A stretch of DNA of 64,000 nt from Sphingopyxis sp. (lineage in GTDB: Bacteria; Pseudomonadota; Alphaproteobacteria; Sphingomonadales; Sphingomonadaceae). The position numbers were made by a program, and so were the translations under genes. The stretch lies in assembly GCF_019459305.1 (NCBI RefSeq), contig NZ_JAIBES010000137.1, positions 1 to 64,000 on the forward strand, written 5' to 3'. Of this stretch, positions 32,087 to 41,107 are shown in pieces. Below the pieces are notes generated by a model. That model did no database searches. It worked only from the letters and a program-made list of their open reading frames with translations, and was not told the DNA's origin. Positions within the stretch are counted from its first letter, which is position 1, and every line of letters starts with the position of its first letter.

Positions 32087-33619
32087 CTATCCCGCGGTCT
32101 CCTCGACGTCAGCCCGTGCAATCGGCAGCGAGAAGCGGAATTCCGAGCCTGCATCGGACGAATGTTCCAGCCAGATGCGACCGCCATGTGCCTCGATGAT
32201 CGTGCGCGATATCGACAGGCCGAGGCCCATGCCGCCTTCCTTGATCGTGTCGGACCAGGTGAAAATGCCTTGCGCCGCTTCGGCCGAAACGCCCGGCCCC
32301 GTATCGCGCACTGCAACAACGATCTCGTCAGCGGTGGTTTCGGCCGAAATCTTGACTTCCTGCTGCTCCAGGTCCGACACCGCCTCGCAGCCGTTCCGCA
32401 GAAGGTTGATAACGACCTGCTGAACTTGGGTACGGTCCGCCATTAGCTTCAGATTGGCAGGGATGGCATAGCGTAATTCGGTATCGATCGAGCAGGCACT
32501 GCGCACCAGATTGATCGACTCCTTGACGACGGCTTTCAGCTCGAAGGTTTCGCTGGCGCGAACGCGGCGATCGGTCAGGTCGCGCAGCGTGCGAATGATC
32601 GCGCCGGCGCGTTTGGCGGCAATCTCGATCGAGTTCAGCGCCTGCCGCACCGGGGCATTGTCGATATCGCTGCCGTCCACCAGGCGCAGGCATCCGGCGG
32701 CGTAATTGGCAATCGCACTGAGAGGCTGATTGAGCTCGTGCGCCAAGGTCGTCGCCATCGTCCCCATAGCATTGACGCGCGATGTATGCACCAGTTCGGT
32801 TTGCAAGGTTTGCAGCGCCGCCGCGGCCTCCTGGTGTTCAGTGACGTCATACCCTTCGCAAAATATGCCAACAATATTCAGATCGGCATCGCGCACTGGT
32901 TCATAAACGAAATCGGCGTAGCGCCGAACCATCCGCCCGCCCTTTGCACCTTGGAGATCGAAGGCGACCGTTTCGCCGCGATAGGGCACACCCGTCTGGA
33001 ACACCCGGTCGAGTATGGCGACAAAGCCCTGCGCGGCAATCTCTGGCATCGCCTCGGCCACCGTCAGGCCATCGAGCTTTCTGTCGCCGACGAACCGGCG
33101 ATAGGATTCATTAGTAAAGGTGATCCGGTGATCGGGGCCTTCTGACGTCGCGATGAAGCCCGGCGCATGTTTGTACAGCGCGCGCGATTCGGCCGGATTG
33201 CTGCGCGGGCGCACGGCCTGGCCGTCAAGAGGATAGAAGGACAAGATATGCTGGCGACGCGCCCCTGCATGGTCGCGCACCGGATGGAGCAAAGCGCTCA
33301 TGATATATGCCGACCCATCGCGCCGACGACAGGTCAGTTCCCATGTGGTTGGCTGACCAGCCTCGAGCAGCGTCTCGATTGTCGCGACGCTATCCGCATC
33401 GGTAATGTCCGAGAACACCTCCGCCGCGGATCGCCCCAGCACCTCGGTATGCGAGAGCGCGGCCATGGCGAAAAAGCTGGGATTTGCGATCGCGACACGA
33501 TGGTTTTCGCGGGCGACGTCGATAAACAATATTGGAATGCAGGAATTCTGGATCGAAATTACCAAAGGACCAGCGGGATTGCCCCGATCGCCGCCCTGCG
33601 GTTCGATTGTCGCTGTCAT
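32087..33619 (-). CDS. fixL: FixL-like PAS sensor histidine kinase
   Basis: Soluble sensor kinase of 510 aa without membrane segments. Two PAS regions (about residues 20-135 and 150-270; FIDVARENHRVAIANPSFF and RITFTNESYRRFVG), a dimerisation/phosphoacceptor helix with histidine in TTLAHELNQPLSAIANYA (about 293-310), then the ATP-binding domain: N-box QQVVINLLRNGCEAV, G1 VRDTGPGVS and G2 GGMGLGLSISRTI. The first PAS lacks the cysteine motif of LOV photosensors, and I cannot show a heme ligand. It probably pairs with the FixJ-type regulator at 28857-29543. Start ATG at 33619. Confidence 0.88.
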   Translation of the reverse strand: MTATIEPQGGDRGNPAGPLVISIQNSCIPILFIDVARENHRVAIANPSFFAMAALSHTEVLGRSAAEVFSDITDADSVATIETLLEAGQPTTWELTCRRRDGSAYIMSALLHPVRDHAGARRQHILSFYPLDGQAVRPRSNPAESRALYKHAPGFIATSEGPDHRITFTNESYRRFVGDRKLDGLTVAEAMPEIAAQGFVAILDRVFQTGVPYRGETVAFDLQGAKGGRMVRRYADFVYEPVRDADLNIVGIFCEGYDVTEHQEAAAALQTLQTELVHTSRVNAMGTMATTLAHELNQPLSAIANYAAGCLRLVDGSDIDNAPVRQALNSIEIAAKRAGAIIRTLRDLTDRRVRASETFELKAVVKESINLVRSACSIDTELRYAIPANLKLMADRTQVQQVVINLLRNGCEAVSDLEQQEVKISAETTADEIVVAVRDTGPGVSAEAAQGIFTWSDTIKEGGMGLGLSISRTIIEAHGGRIWLEHSSDAGSEFRFSLPIARADVEETAG

Positions 33620-34020
33620 CCCACTTATCCCTGGGCCATGCCGCCCTCCAACAGAGCGGCCTGCTGATCCGCGCTGTCGCTCAGCGCCGTCGATAAAATC
33701 TGCGTGCGCGCAGGATAGCATGTTTCCGCGATTGGCGATGCGAAGTTGTGCAGCGGCCCATACCGTAGTTTTCCCGTGTCGCGTGGTTGACTGTGGTTAA
33801 CACCGGGGCCGCTATCCGTTTCTTTCCGAAGGTTGGTCCCTTCGAACGACGGCGGATCAGCCCCACTTGATCCGCCGTCACCAATTCCAGTGCGCACGTG
33901 CCGGCACAGCAATTCAACGGTCGATTTGCGGCGGCTCAACCCGTCGCAAAGTCGCCCGGTCTTCATCGCTTGTTAGCCACACGGCGGCACTGCACCTTGA
34001 ACATCCGATTTTGGAAATTC
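33620..34020. other. Divergent intergenic region
   Basis: About 400 bases between the divergent kinase and PAS-GGDEF genes. It should hold both promoters. No clear GGAAC-type element, repeat or gene was recognised. Confidence 0.4.
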
Positions 34021-34974
34021 ATGATGAAACAGTGGACTAACTCCGACATCTCGGCGGCGGAGACCTTGAGACTGATTGCGGAGCATTCGATCGACGTCAT
34101 CGCGCAGGTCAGCGACGACATGCGGTTCCGCTATATCTCCCCATCGTCCGAACGGCTGTTTCAGCGGTCCGTGGAGGACGTCATTGGACGGCACATCTCC
34201 GAATTCGTGGTCCCCGAAGATCTAGCGATTATCGCTGCGGCACGGCAAGACGTGCTGCGGCAAGCGGTCGATAATACGACCGTGACGGTCCGGGTAATCC
34301 GCGGCGATGGCAAGATCATTTGGGTCGAGGTCGCGTCGCGGCTGATCGCGACGGCGCCGGATGGCGCGCCCGGTGACCGGGCGGTCATCATGCGCGACAT
34401 TTCCGATCGCAAGGCGCTGGAGGACGAGCTGCGATCGATGGCGATGCGCGACGGACTTACCGGCCTCGCCAACCGCCGCGCCTTCGACGAAGGGCTGGAA
34501 AGCCAGTGGCAGCGCACATCGGCCGAAAAGTCGCAAATGTCGCTGCTACTGATCGACATCGATCATTTCAAAGAGTTCAATGACACCAACGGCCACCAGG
34601 TCGGCGACGACTGCCTGCGCAGTGTCGGAGCAGCCTTGCAATCCTCGCTCGCCGGTTCGGGCGGTCTGCTCGCCCGTTATGGCGGCGATGAGCTGGCGAT
34701 CGTGCTCGGCGATGCCGACAGCCGCAGCGCAGCATTGACGGCCGAGCGCGCCCGCGCGGCCGTTGAAGCACTGGAAATCCCGCACGGCGCGACGACAAGC
34801 GGTGTGATTACGATCAGTCTTGGAGCAGCGACCGCATTTGCCCGCGACGGCGGATCGGTAGCGATGCCGCACGCGCTCCTCGCATCGGCCGATCGGGCTT
34901 TATACATGGCGAAGGAAGCGGGCCGAAACTGTTGTCGCACGACGTTGCTGTTCGCCAAAACTGCATCAGGTTGA
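34021..34974 (+). CDS. PAS-GGDEF diguanylate cyclase
   Basis: Diguanylate cyclase of 317 aa: PAS domain about residues 15-135 (IAEHSIDVIAQVSDDMRFRYI; VIMRDISDRKALEDEL linker), then a GGDEF domain about 145-310 with the signature RYGGDELAI (GGDEL variant, accepted in active enzymes), catalytic-metal LLIDIDHFKEFND and ALYMAKEAGRN. No membrane segment, so a cytoplasmic sensor. No obvious inhibitory RxxD site was seen five residues before the signature. The ATG at 34021 has GGA upstream. Starts divergently from the FixL-like kinase gene. Confidence 0.9.
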   Translation: MMKQWTNSDISAAETLRLIAEHSIDVIAQVSDDMRFRYISPSSERLFQRSVEDVIGRHISEFVVPEDLAIIAAARQDVLRQAVDNTTVTVRVIRGDGKIIWVEVASRLIATAPDGAPGDRAVIMRDISDRKALEDELRSMAMRDGLTGLANRRAFDEGLESQWQRTSAEKSQMSLLLIDIDHFKEFNDTNGHQVGDDCLRSVGAALQSSLAGSGGLLARYGGDELAIVLGDADSRSAALTAERARAAVEALEIPHGATTSGVITISLGAATAFARDGGSVAMPHALLASADRALYMAKEAGRNCCRTTLLFAKTASG

Positions 34975-35007
34975 AAAGGCACGGCGGCCTTGCGCTTTGC
35001 TTACTGG

Positions 35008-35253
35008 TCAGACGGCAGACTGATCCGCGCCGCTGAAAAAAGCAGCCCCCCGCAACGCCCAGCCCATCCGCTGGATATCGCTGTCGCTCTCAGAAGCTTC
35101 GAGTAGCGCGCCGGCCAGAATGTCGAGCGGCAGATGGTCGGCACCTGTCGCCGCCACAACATCACCCAGCAACTTGTTTTTCCGTATGGCCAGTTCCGGC
35201 AGCCTTGCTGGCCCCGACCGGAGAATGGCTACGACATTATTTATACGATCCAC
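35008..35253 (-). CDS. TraD-like conjugal transfer protein (short)
   Basis: An 81-aa protein whose body, ELAIRKNKLLGDVVAATGAD then LPLDILAGALLEASE and WALRGAAFF, resembles the small alphaproteobacterial conjugal transfer protein TraD (PF06412 type), which usually sits beside the relaxase TraA. The N-terminus is unusual for the family and may be altered. Upstream on the same strand (35260-35660) are only broken open frames, so it appears to be a leftover of a mobile element rather than part of a working transfer system. Confidence 0.45.
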   Translation of the reverse strand: MDRINNVVAILRSGPARLPELAIRKNKLLGDVVAATGADHLPLDILAGALLEASESDSDIQRMGWALRGAAFFSGADQSAV

Positions 35254-35683
35254 GACAAAGAGCCCTTCTGATCAACATATAGAGTAGCTTGGCGGCGGCG
35301 ATGCCGGCGCTTCCTCGGCCACCATGTCCTGGAATGCGTTAATCGTAACTGCCCGCCAATACCGTAAAACCACCGGGGTCTCGCCCCGTTCGCCGGCCCA
35401 GAAGCGGTCCTTGCCTGTCTGTCGCGCGACACCCGGACGCGTGCCATCGCGGCCATTTCCTGATCAAATCCCGTTTGATCGCGAAGCCGGGCGTAGACGA
35501 TGCTCGCGATCCAGAATGAAGCGGATGGCCCAAATCTGCCTCGGCTTCAGCGAACGCTTGGTTCCAACCCTCCACCCTGCGTTCCATGCCGGGCCCGGTG
35601 GAAACGATCGAAATGCACAAATGACGGACAGAACCCTCAGCTTGGAAGTGCGCGGCGCCGACGTAGCGTAGGTCAATGCCACT
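35254..35683. other. Relic-like stretch beside TraD-like gene
   Basis: About 430 bases with short overlapping minus-strand frames (for example LCISIVSTGPGMERRVEGW near 35600) but no intact gene. Frame changes suggest decayed coding sequence of foreign origin. No terminal repeats or target duplications were seen. Confidence 0.35.
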
Positions 35684-36181
35684 CTATTGCGCGTCGCGGA
35701 CGCCCGACCGGTCGATGATTCCGGTGTCGAGGAGGGGTGCCGCATCGAGGTCGCCTGCTCCCAAGATGACAGCGAGCCGCTCGGTGCCAGCCAAAATCAT
35801 CGCCTGTTCCCAAGTTGGAAGCGCAGCGAAGCGCTCGGCGAAGATTTCCTGCAACATGTCGGGAGCATCGGCGAGCCTCTGGCTCCCTTCCGCTGTCGCG
35901 TTGAGAAGGATCTGCCGCTTGTCGCGCTCGCCGCGCGTCCGCGTAATTAGCCCCAGATCGACGAGCCGGTCGGCGATGGCGGTGATCGTCGCGTGGCTGA
36001 ACTGAAGCCGCTGGGCGATTGAGCCCGGGGTGGCTTCGTCGCGCGCCTCGACTTCGCGAAGCACGAGCAACTGCGATGGCGTGAGCCCGGTTGCCGCGGC
36101 GAGCTTGCGATTGCCGCCGTCGGTCGCGCGCAAAATCCGGCGTAGCGCTTTCAGCGTGGCATTGGCGATCGCGGCTTCCAT
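35684..36181 (-). CDS. ectR: MarR-family regulator of ectoine genes (EctR-like)
   Basis: MarR-type regulator of 165 aa. The winged helix-turn-helix is at about residues 30-100: LTPSQLLVLREVEARDEATPG, IAQRLQFSHATITAIADRLV, and the wing LITRTRGERDKRQILL. EctR proteins of halotolerant methylotrophs and other bacteria are MarR-type repressors of ectABC, and this gene is divergent from ectA with a 222-base gap that holds a MarR-type palindrome over the predicted -35 element. The C-terminal tail (about 135-165) is longer than in typical MarR proteins. Confidence 0.88.
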   Translation of the reverse strand: MEAAIANATLKALRRILRATDGGNRKLAAATGLTPSQLLVLREVEARDEATPGSIAQRLQFSHATITAIADRLVDLGLITRTRGERDKRQILLNATAEGSQRLADAPDMLQEIFAERFAALPTWEQAMILAGTERLAVILGAGDLDAAPLLDTGIIDRSGVRDAQ

Positions 36182-36248
36182 CCGTCCCTGTTAGCCGCGC
36201 GGCGCCTGCGCACCAATGGCAAAATTTTTGTCGCGGCAAGCGGCAATA

Positions 36249-36272
36249 TATTTCAGGTAATGAATCATATTA
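36249..36272. repeat. Direct repeat copy 1, ectR-ectA region
   Basis: Starts TATTTCAGGTAATGAAT; matches the copy at 36356-36379 at 20 of 24 positions. The two copies flank the putative ectA promoter and may be regulator contact sites. Confidence 0.4.
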
Positions 36273-36284
36273 TCCGCTCTGGGG

Positions 36285-36312
36285 TTGATTGCTCAGTCAA
36301 AAATCCTATATT
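36285..36312 (+). promoter_or_regulatory. ectA promoter with overlapping MarR-type operator
   Basis: TTGATT (36285-36290) and TATATT (36307-36312) with a 16-base spacer form a sigma-70-like promoter. The segment TTGATTGCTCAGTCAA (36285-36300) is a 16-base pseudo-palindrome covering the -35 element, as expected for an EctR (MarR) repressor site. Confidence 0.55.
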
Positions 36313-36355
36313 TGCGTCACATTATGCTCAGCGCTTCAGGGTCTGCTTGGCAACT

Positions 36356-36379
36356 TATTTCAGGAGATGAATTATTTTA
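36356..36379. repeat. Direct repeat copy 2, before ectA
   Basis: Starts TATTTCAGGAGATGAAT; partner of the copy at 36249-36272. It lies in the ectA leader, about 25-48 bases before the chosen ectA start. Confidence 0.4.
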
Positions 36380-36403
36380 GATCGGCAAAAGGACGATGCG
36401 TCC

Positions 36404-36955
36404 TTGCCCTCGCAACCGGATTTGGATGCTGAGCCCTCGTCGCAGGCCGCGCTGCATTTTCGCCCGCCGGTCAGCACTGACGGCCCGGCGGTGACCGCGC
36501 TCATCTCGCGCTGCCCGCCGCTCGATCGCAATTCGGCCTATTGCAACCTGATCCAGTGTACGCATTTTGCAGATCAGTGCGTGATCGCTGAACTCGGCGA
36601 CCGGATCGTCGGCTGGGTTTCGGGGCATCGCCCTGCGTCGGACCCGCGTGCTTTCTTCGTCTGGCAGGTTGCCGTCGCGGCCGAAGGACGCGGCAAAGGT
36701 CTGGCCAGTCAAATGATCAAGTCGCTGCTCACGCGGTCCGCGCAACACGACGTCACGCATCTGATCACGACGATCACCGACGGCAACAAGGCCTCATGGG
36801 CGCTCTTTCGCGGCCTTGCCCGCGATTGGGACGCCGAGTTGGAGCGCACCGCGCTGTTCGAGCGCGAGGCGCATTTCGCCGGCGCCTATCCGACCGAATA
36901 TCAGGCCCGCATCGGGCCATTGACCTTTAGCAAGATTCAGAAAGCCCAGGGGTAA
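36404..36955 (+). CDS. ectA: L-2,4-diaminobutyrate acetyltransferase
   Basis: GNAT-family enzyme of about 183 aa that acetylates L-2,4-diaminobutyrate to N-gamma-acetyl-diaminobutyrate, the second step of ectoine synthesis. FRPPVSTDGPAVTALI, LDRNSAYCNLIQCTHF and the acetyl-CoA loop VAAEGRGKGLASQMI (about residue 90) are typical of EctA. Start choice is uncertain: the TTG at 36404 has GGA ten bases upstream; no in-frame ATG precedes the conserved region. ectB follows after four bases. First gene of ectABCD-ask. Confidence 0.93.
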   Translation: MPSQPDLDAEPSSQAALHFRPPVSTDGPAVTALISRCPPLDRNSAYCNLIQCTHFADQCVIAELGDRIVGWVSGHRPASDPRAFFVWQVAVAAEGRGKGLASQMIKSLLTRSAQHDVTHLITTITDGNKASWALFRGLARDWDAELERTALFEREAHFAGAYPTEYQARIGPLTFSKIQKAQG

Positions 36956-36959
36956 TTAA

Positions 36960-38264
36960 ATGAATATGTCACCGAAACCGTCCGGCACGATTCCGGACCG
37001 AAAAATCTATGAGCGACGCGAATCCGGCGTGCGCAGCTATGCGCGCTCGATGCCGCGTCAGTTCGGCAGAGCCCAGGGCGTGTGGATGCACGACGATCAG
37101 GGCGGCCGTTACCTGGACTTCCTGTCGGGTTGCTCGACGCTCAACTATGGCCATAATCATCCGCTGCTGAAACAGGCGCTGCTCGACTATATCGCCGCCG
37201 ACGGCATCACCCATGGCCTCGACCTTCACACCGACGCCAAGGAGGACTTCCTGCGCGCGTTCGAAGAGGTGGTCCTGACCCCGCGCGGGCTCGATTATCG
37301 CATGATGTTCACCGGCCCCACCGGCACCAACGCGGTCGAGGCCGCGATCAAGCTCGCCCGCAAGATCACCGGGCGCGAGATGGTCATCGCCTTCACCAAC
37401 GGCTTCCACGGCATGACGCTCGGTGCGCTCGCCTGCACCGGCAACGCCGCCAAGCGCGGCGGCGCCGGGGTGCCGCTCAGCCATGTCGCGCATGAACCCT
37501 ATTATGATTATTACGGCCCGGAGGTCGATACCGCCGATCTGCTCGAACAACGCCTGTCCGACCCGTCGAGCGGTCTCGATGCGCCCGCCGCAATTCTCGT
37601 CGAGACCGTTCAGGGCGAAGGCGGCCTCAACGCCGCATCGCCCGAATGGCTGCGCCGGATCGCCGAGATTGCCAAGGCGCATGGCGCGCTGCTGATCATC
37701 GACGATATTCAGGCCGGGTGCGGCCGCACCGGCGGCTTTTTCAGCTTTGAAGGCATGGGCTTCACCCCCGACATTGTCACGATGGCGAAATCGCTGTCAG
37801 GCATGGGACTGCCTTTTGCGTTGACGCTGTTCCGTCCCGAACTCGACCAGTGGTCGCCGGGTGAGCATAATGGCACCTTCCGCGGCAACAACCACGCGTT
37901 CGTCACCGCGACCGCGACGCTCCGCCATTTCTGGAGCGGCGACGATTTCCAGCGCGACGTTGCGCGCCGCGGCGCTCTGCTCGAAACGCGGCTCGACCGG
38001 ATCGCGGCCGAGCATGGTTTCGAAACGCGCGGACGCGGAATGATGCGCGGCGTCAGCACCGGGTCGGGCGAGCTCGCTTGTGCGGTCACCGCGGCCTGTT
38101 TCGACGCCGGGCTGATCATCGAGACCAGCGGCGCGCACGACGAAGTGATCAAGGTGCTCGCGCCGCTGATCATCGACGACGCGACGCTCGCGACCGGGCT
38201 CGACATCCTCGAAACCAAAATCCGTCAGGCGATGGCCGCCGATTACGCCGTCGCCGCCGAATAA
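36960..38264 (+). CDS. ectB: Diaminobutyrate--2-oxoglutarate transaminase
   Basis: PLP-dependent class III aminotransferase of 434 aa that converts aspartate semialdehyde and glutamate to L-2,4-diaminobutyrate, the first committed step of ectoine synthesis. [15 protein letters not shown] near the start is characteristic of Ect[16 protein letters not shown] (about 242) holds the PLP-ring aspartate and [10 protein letters not shown] (about 275) the Schiff-base lysine. Length is as usual for the family. The ATG at 36960 lies four bases after the ectA stop. Confidence 0.95.
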   Translation: MNMSPKPSGTIPDRKIYERRESGVRSYARSMPRQFGRAQGVWMHDDQGGRYLDFLSGCSTLNYGHNHPLLKQALLDYIAADGITHGLDLHTDAKEDFLRAFEEVVLTPRGLDYRMMFTGPTGTNAVEAAIKLARKITGREMVIAFTNGFHGMTLGALACTGNAAKRGGAGVPLSHVAHEPYYDYYGPEVDTADLLEQRLSDPSSGLDAPAAILVETVQGEGGLNAASPEWLRRIAEIAKAHGALLIIDDIQAGCGRTGGFFSFEGMGFTPDIVTMAKSLSGMGLPFALTLFRPELDQWSPGEHNGTFRGNNHAFVTATATLRHFWSGDDFQRDVARRGALLETRLDRIAAEHGFETRGRGMMRGVSTGSGELACAVTAACFDAGLIIETSGAHDEVIKVLAPLIIDDATLATGLDILETKIRQAMAADYAVAAE

Positions 38265-38280
38265 CGCAGGAGAAAACACC

Positions 38281-38694
38281 ATGATCGTTCGCAATTTGAA
38301 CGCCATTCGCAAGACCGACCAGAATGTCCGCTCGGACGGCTGGGCCAGCGCCCGCATGCTGCTCAAGGACGATGGCATGGGCTTTTCCTTCCACATCACG
38401 ACGCTGTTCGCGGGGTCGGAGCTCAAGATGCACTATCAGAACCATCTGGAATCGGTGTTCATCCTGAAAGGCACCGGCACGATCGAGGATCTGGGCACGG
38501 GGAAGACACACAAGCTGGAACCCGGCGTGATGTATGCGCTCAACGATCATGATCGCCATATCGTGCGCCCCGAGACCGACATATTGACCGCCTGCGTCTT
38601 CAACCCGCCGGTCACCGGCAAGGAAGTGCATGATGCGAGCGGCGCTTATCCCGCCGACACCGCACCTGCGCGCGAACCCGTTCCCGCCAACTGA
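38281..38694 (+). CDS. ectC: Ectoine synthase
   Basis: Cupin-fold enzyme of 137 aa that cyclises N-gamma-acetyl-diaminobutyrate to ectoine. [64 protein letters not shown] and [12 protein letters not shown] are classic EctC sequence, including the metal-binding Glu, Tyr and His region. AGGAG lies nine bases before the ATG. Sixteen bases after ectB. Confidence 0.96.
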   Translation: MIVRNLNAIRKTDQNVRSDGWASARMLLKDDGMGFSFHITTLFAGSELKMHYQNHLESVFILKGTGTIEDLGTGKTHKLEPGVMYALNDHDRHIVRPETDILTACVFNPPVTGKEVHDASGAYPADTAPAREPVPAN

Positions 38695-38726
38695 CATCCA
38701 TCCAGACCAAGAAAGGGGGGCGTCCC

Positions 38727-39647
38727 ATGACCGACATCTACCCATCCCGCCACGCGGCCACCGCCGAGATGCGGCCGCGCCAGGATCCTGTCCTCCATAG
38801 CGAATGGAGCGACGATGCACCGATCGGCGTCGAACTGGCCGCACAATTCGACCGTGACGGCTATATCGTTCTGGAAGATCTTTTTTCGGACGACGAGGTC
38901 ACTTTTCTGCAGCGCGCCGCCGGGAAGCTGCTCGCCGATCCGTCTGCGCTCGACGACGACACGATCGTCACCGAGCCGCAGAGCAAGGAAATCCGCTCGA
39001 TCTTTGAAATTCACCGGCAGAACGCGGTGATGGCGCGGCTCGCTGCCGATGCGCGGCTCGCCGATGTCGCGCGCTTCCTGCTGGGCGACGAAGTGTATAT
39101 CCACCAGTCGCGCCTGAACTACAAACCGGGGTTCAAGGGCAAGGAATTTTACTGGCACAGCGATTTTGAAACCTGGCATGTCGAAGACGGCATGCCGCGG
39201 ATGCGCGCGCTGTCGATGTCGATCCTGCTCGCCGAGAACACCCCGCACAACGGGCCGTTGATGGTCATTCCGCGCTCGCACAAAACCTATCTGACCTGTG
39301 TCGGCGAGACCCCCGACGACCATTATCTGAGCTCGCTGAAAAAACAGGAATATGGCGTGCCCGACGAGGACAGCCTGGCCGAACTGGCGCATAAGCATGG
39401 CATTGTTGCGCCCACCGGCAAGCCGGGTACGGTGATCCTGTTCGACTGCAATCTGATGCACGGATCGAACGGCAACATCACCCCCTTCCCGCGCGCAAAT
39501 GCGTTCCTGGTCTATAATGCGGTCAGCAATCGGCTGGAAAAACCGTTCGGGGTCGAAAAGCCCCGGCCGTGGTTCCTCGCCAATCGCGACGAACCCGCGC
39601 CGCTGACGCCGCAACGCGGATCACTGGTCGAAACGGTTGCGGCATGA
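38727..39647 (+). CDS. ectD: Ectoine 5-hydroxylase
   Basis: Non-heme Fe(II)/2-oxoglutarate dioxygenase of 306 aa that turns ectoine into 5-hydroxyectoine. The iron triad is visible: H and D in FYWHSDFETWHVEDGMPRMR (about residues 141-160; the EctD signature) and the distal H in NLMHGSNGN (about 246). Presence of ectD inside the operon predicts that the strain makes hydroxyectoine as well as ectoine. Its TGA overlaps the aspartokinase ATG by four bases. Confidence 0.95.
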   Translation: MTDIYPSRHAATAEMRPRQDPVLHSEWSDDAPIGVELAAQFDRDGYIVLEDLFSDDEVTFLQRAAGKLLADPSALDDDTIVTEPQSKEIRSIFEIHRQNAVMARLAADARLADVARFLLGDEVYIHQSRLNYKPGFKGKEFYWHSDFETWHVEDGMPRMRALSMSILLAENTPHNGPLMVIPRSHKTYLTCVGETPDDHYLSSLKKQEYGVPDEDSLAELAHKHGIVAPTGKPGTVILFDCNLMHGSNGNITPFPRANAFLVYNAVSNRLEKPFGVEKPRPWFLANRDEPAPLTPQRGSLVETVAA

Positions 39648-41086
39648 CCAGGCGGCACAGCGTCGAAAAGATCGGCGGCACGTCGATGGCGGCTACCGCG
39701 ACATTGTTCGACAATGTCCTGATCGCGGGTCGGTCGGGCGCCGATCTCTATAACCGCATCTTTGTCGTCTCGGCCTATGCCGGGATGACCGACCTGCTGC
39801 TCGAGAACAAAAAGACGGGCGTTCCCGGCGTTTATGGGCGCTTCGTCGCCGATGACGCCGCCAACGGTTGGCGGGGCGCAATGCGCGAGGTTCATCATGC
39901 GATGCACGCGCGCAACGCCGCAATGTTTGCCCGTGACGAAAGCCGCGCCGAAGCCGATGCCTTTGTCGATCGCCGGATCGCCGCGGTCACCGCCTGTCTC
40001 GACGATCTTGCCCGGCTGCGCAGTCATGGCCGCTTCTGCGTCAAGGAGCAGCTGATGACGGTGCGCGAACTGCTCGCCGGAGTGGGCGAAGCGCATAGCG
40101 CGCACAGCACCAGCCTGTTGCTGCGCGACCGCGATGTGAACGCCCGGTTCGTCGATCTGACGCTATGGGATCAGGATGACCTCAGCAGCCTCGACGCGCG
40201 GATCAGCGACGCGTTCGCCGACATCGACCTGACAACCACCCTGCCGATCGTCACCGGCTATGCGGGCTGCGAGGGCGGCATGGTGCGCCGCTATGCGCGC
40301 GGCTACACCGAAATGACCTTTTCGCGGCTCGCGGTGGTCACCGGCGCGCGCGAGGCGATCATCCACAAGGAATTTCACCTGTCGAGCGCCGACCCGAAGC
40401 TGGTCGGCGAAGACAAGGCGCGCAAGATCGGACGGACCAACTACGACGTCGCCGACCAGCTCGCGAACCTTGGCATGGAGGCGATCCATCCCGGCGCGGG
40501 GCGCGGCCTGCGTCAGACCGATATTCCGCTGCGGGTGCGCAACACCTTCGACCGCGAGGACGAAGGCACGCTGGTGACGGGGCACTATGTCTCCGACGTT
40601 CCGCGCGTCGAAATCATCACCGGCATTCGCCACATGCAGGCGCTGCAATTTTTCGAACAGGATATGGTCGGGGTCAAAGGGTATGACGCAGCGATTCTCG
40701 ACGCGCTGGCGCGCCACGGACTGTGGATCGTCAGCAAATCGTCGAACGCCAACACGATCACCCACTATCTGCTCGCCAGTGCCGATGCGGTGAAAAAGGT
40801 GATCGCCGATCTGCAAAAGGAATATCCCGACGCCGCCATTTCGGCCCAGCCGGTGGCGATGGTGTCGGCGATCGGCAGCGACATCTCGCGCCCCCGCCTG
40901 GTCCCCGATGCGCTGCGCGCGCTCGACCATGCCGGGATCACGATGATCGCGATGCAGCACCAGATCCGCAATGTCGATATCCAGTTTATCATCGAAAGCT
41001 GCGACTTCGACATAGCCGTCCGCGTCCTTCACCGCGCCCTGATCGAGGACGAGGCGCAAGTGGCAAAGGACCGGCGCGCCGCTTGA
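39644..41086 (+). CDS. ask: Ectoine-specific aspartokinase
   Basis: Aspartate kinase of 480 aa feeding the ectoine pathway with aspartyl phosphate. It starts MTRRHSVEKIGGTSM, the KxGGTS kinase motif of the specialised Ask_Ect group, has FHLSSADPKLVGEDKARKIG and TNYDVADQLANLGMEAIHP in the middle, and two C-terminal ACT-like regions (about 330-470). Such enzymes are typically less feedback-inhibited than the general aspartokinase. The ATG overlaps the ectD stop (ATGA), so I chose it over upstream in-frame codons. Confidence 0.93.
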   Translation: MTRRHSVEKIGGTSMAATATLFDNVLIAGRSGADLYNRIFVVSAYAGMTDLLLENKKTGVPGVYGRFVADDAANGWRGAMREVHHAMHARNAAMFARDESRAEADAFVDRRIAAVTACLDDLARLRSHGRFCVKEQLMTVRELLAGVGEAHSAHSTSLLLRDRDVNARFVDLTLWDQDDLSSLDARISDAFADIDLTTTLPIVTGYAGCEGGMVRRYARGYTEMTFSRLAVVTGAREAIIHKEFHLSSADPKLVGEDKARKIGRTNYDVADQLANLGMEAIHPGAGRGLRQTDIPLRVRNTFDREDEGTLVTGHYVSDVPRVEIITGIRHMQALQFFEQDMVGVKGYDAAILDALARHGLWIVSKSSNANTITHYLLASADAVKKVIADLQKEYPDAAISAQPVAMVSAIGSDISRPRLVPDALRALDHAGITMIAMQHQIRNVDIQFIIESCDFDIAVRVLHRALIEDEAQVAKDRRAA

Positions 41087-41107
41087 TGCGGCGGTCGAAC
41101 TTATCCG

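Noticed and set aside
32087-33619. LOV photosensor in the kinase PAS domain
   Set aside because: The cysteine-containing NCRFL motif is absent from both PAS regions.
33612-33626. CGCTGTCAT sequence resembling the LacI half site
   Set aside because: It is the Met-Thr-Ala start of the histidine kinase, lacks the second arm, and is far from the island.
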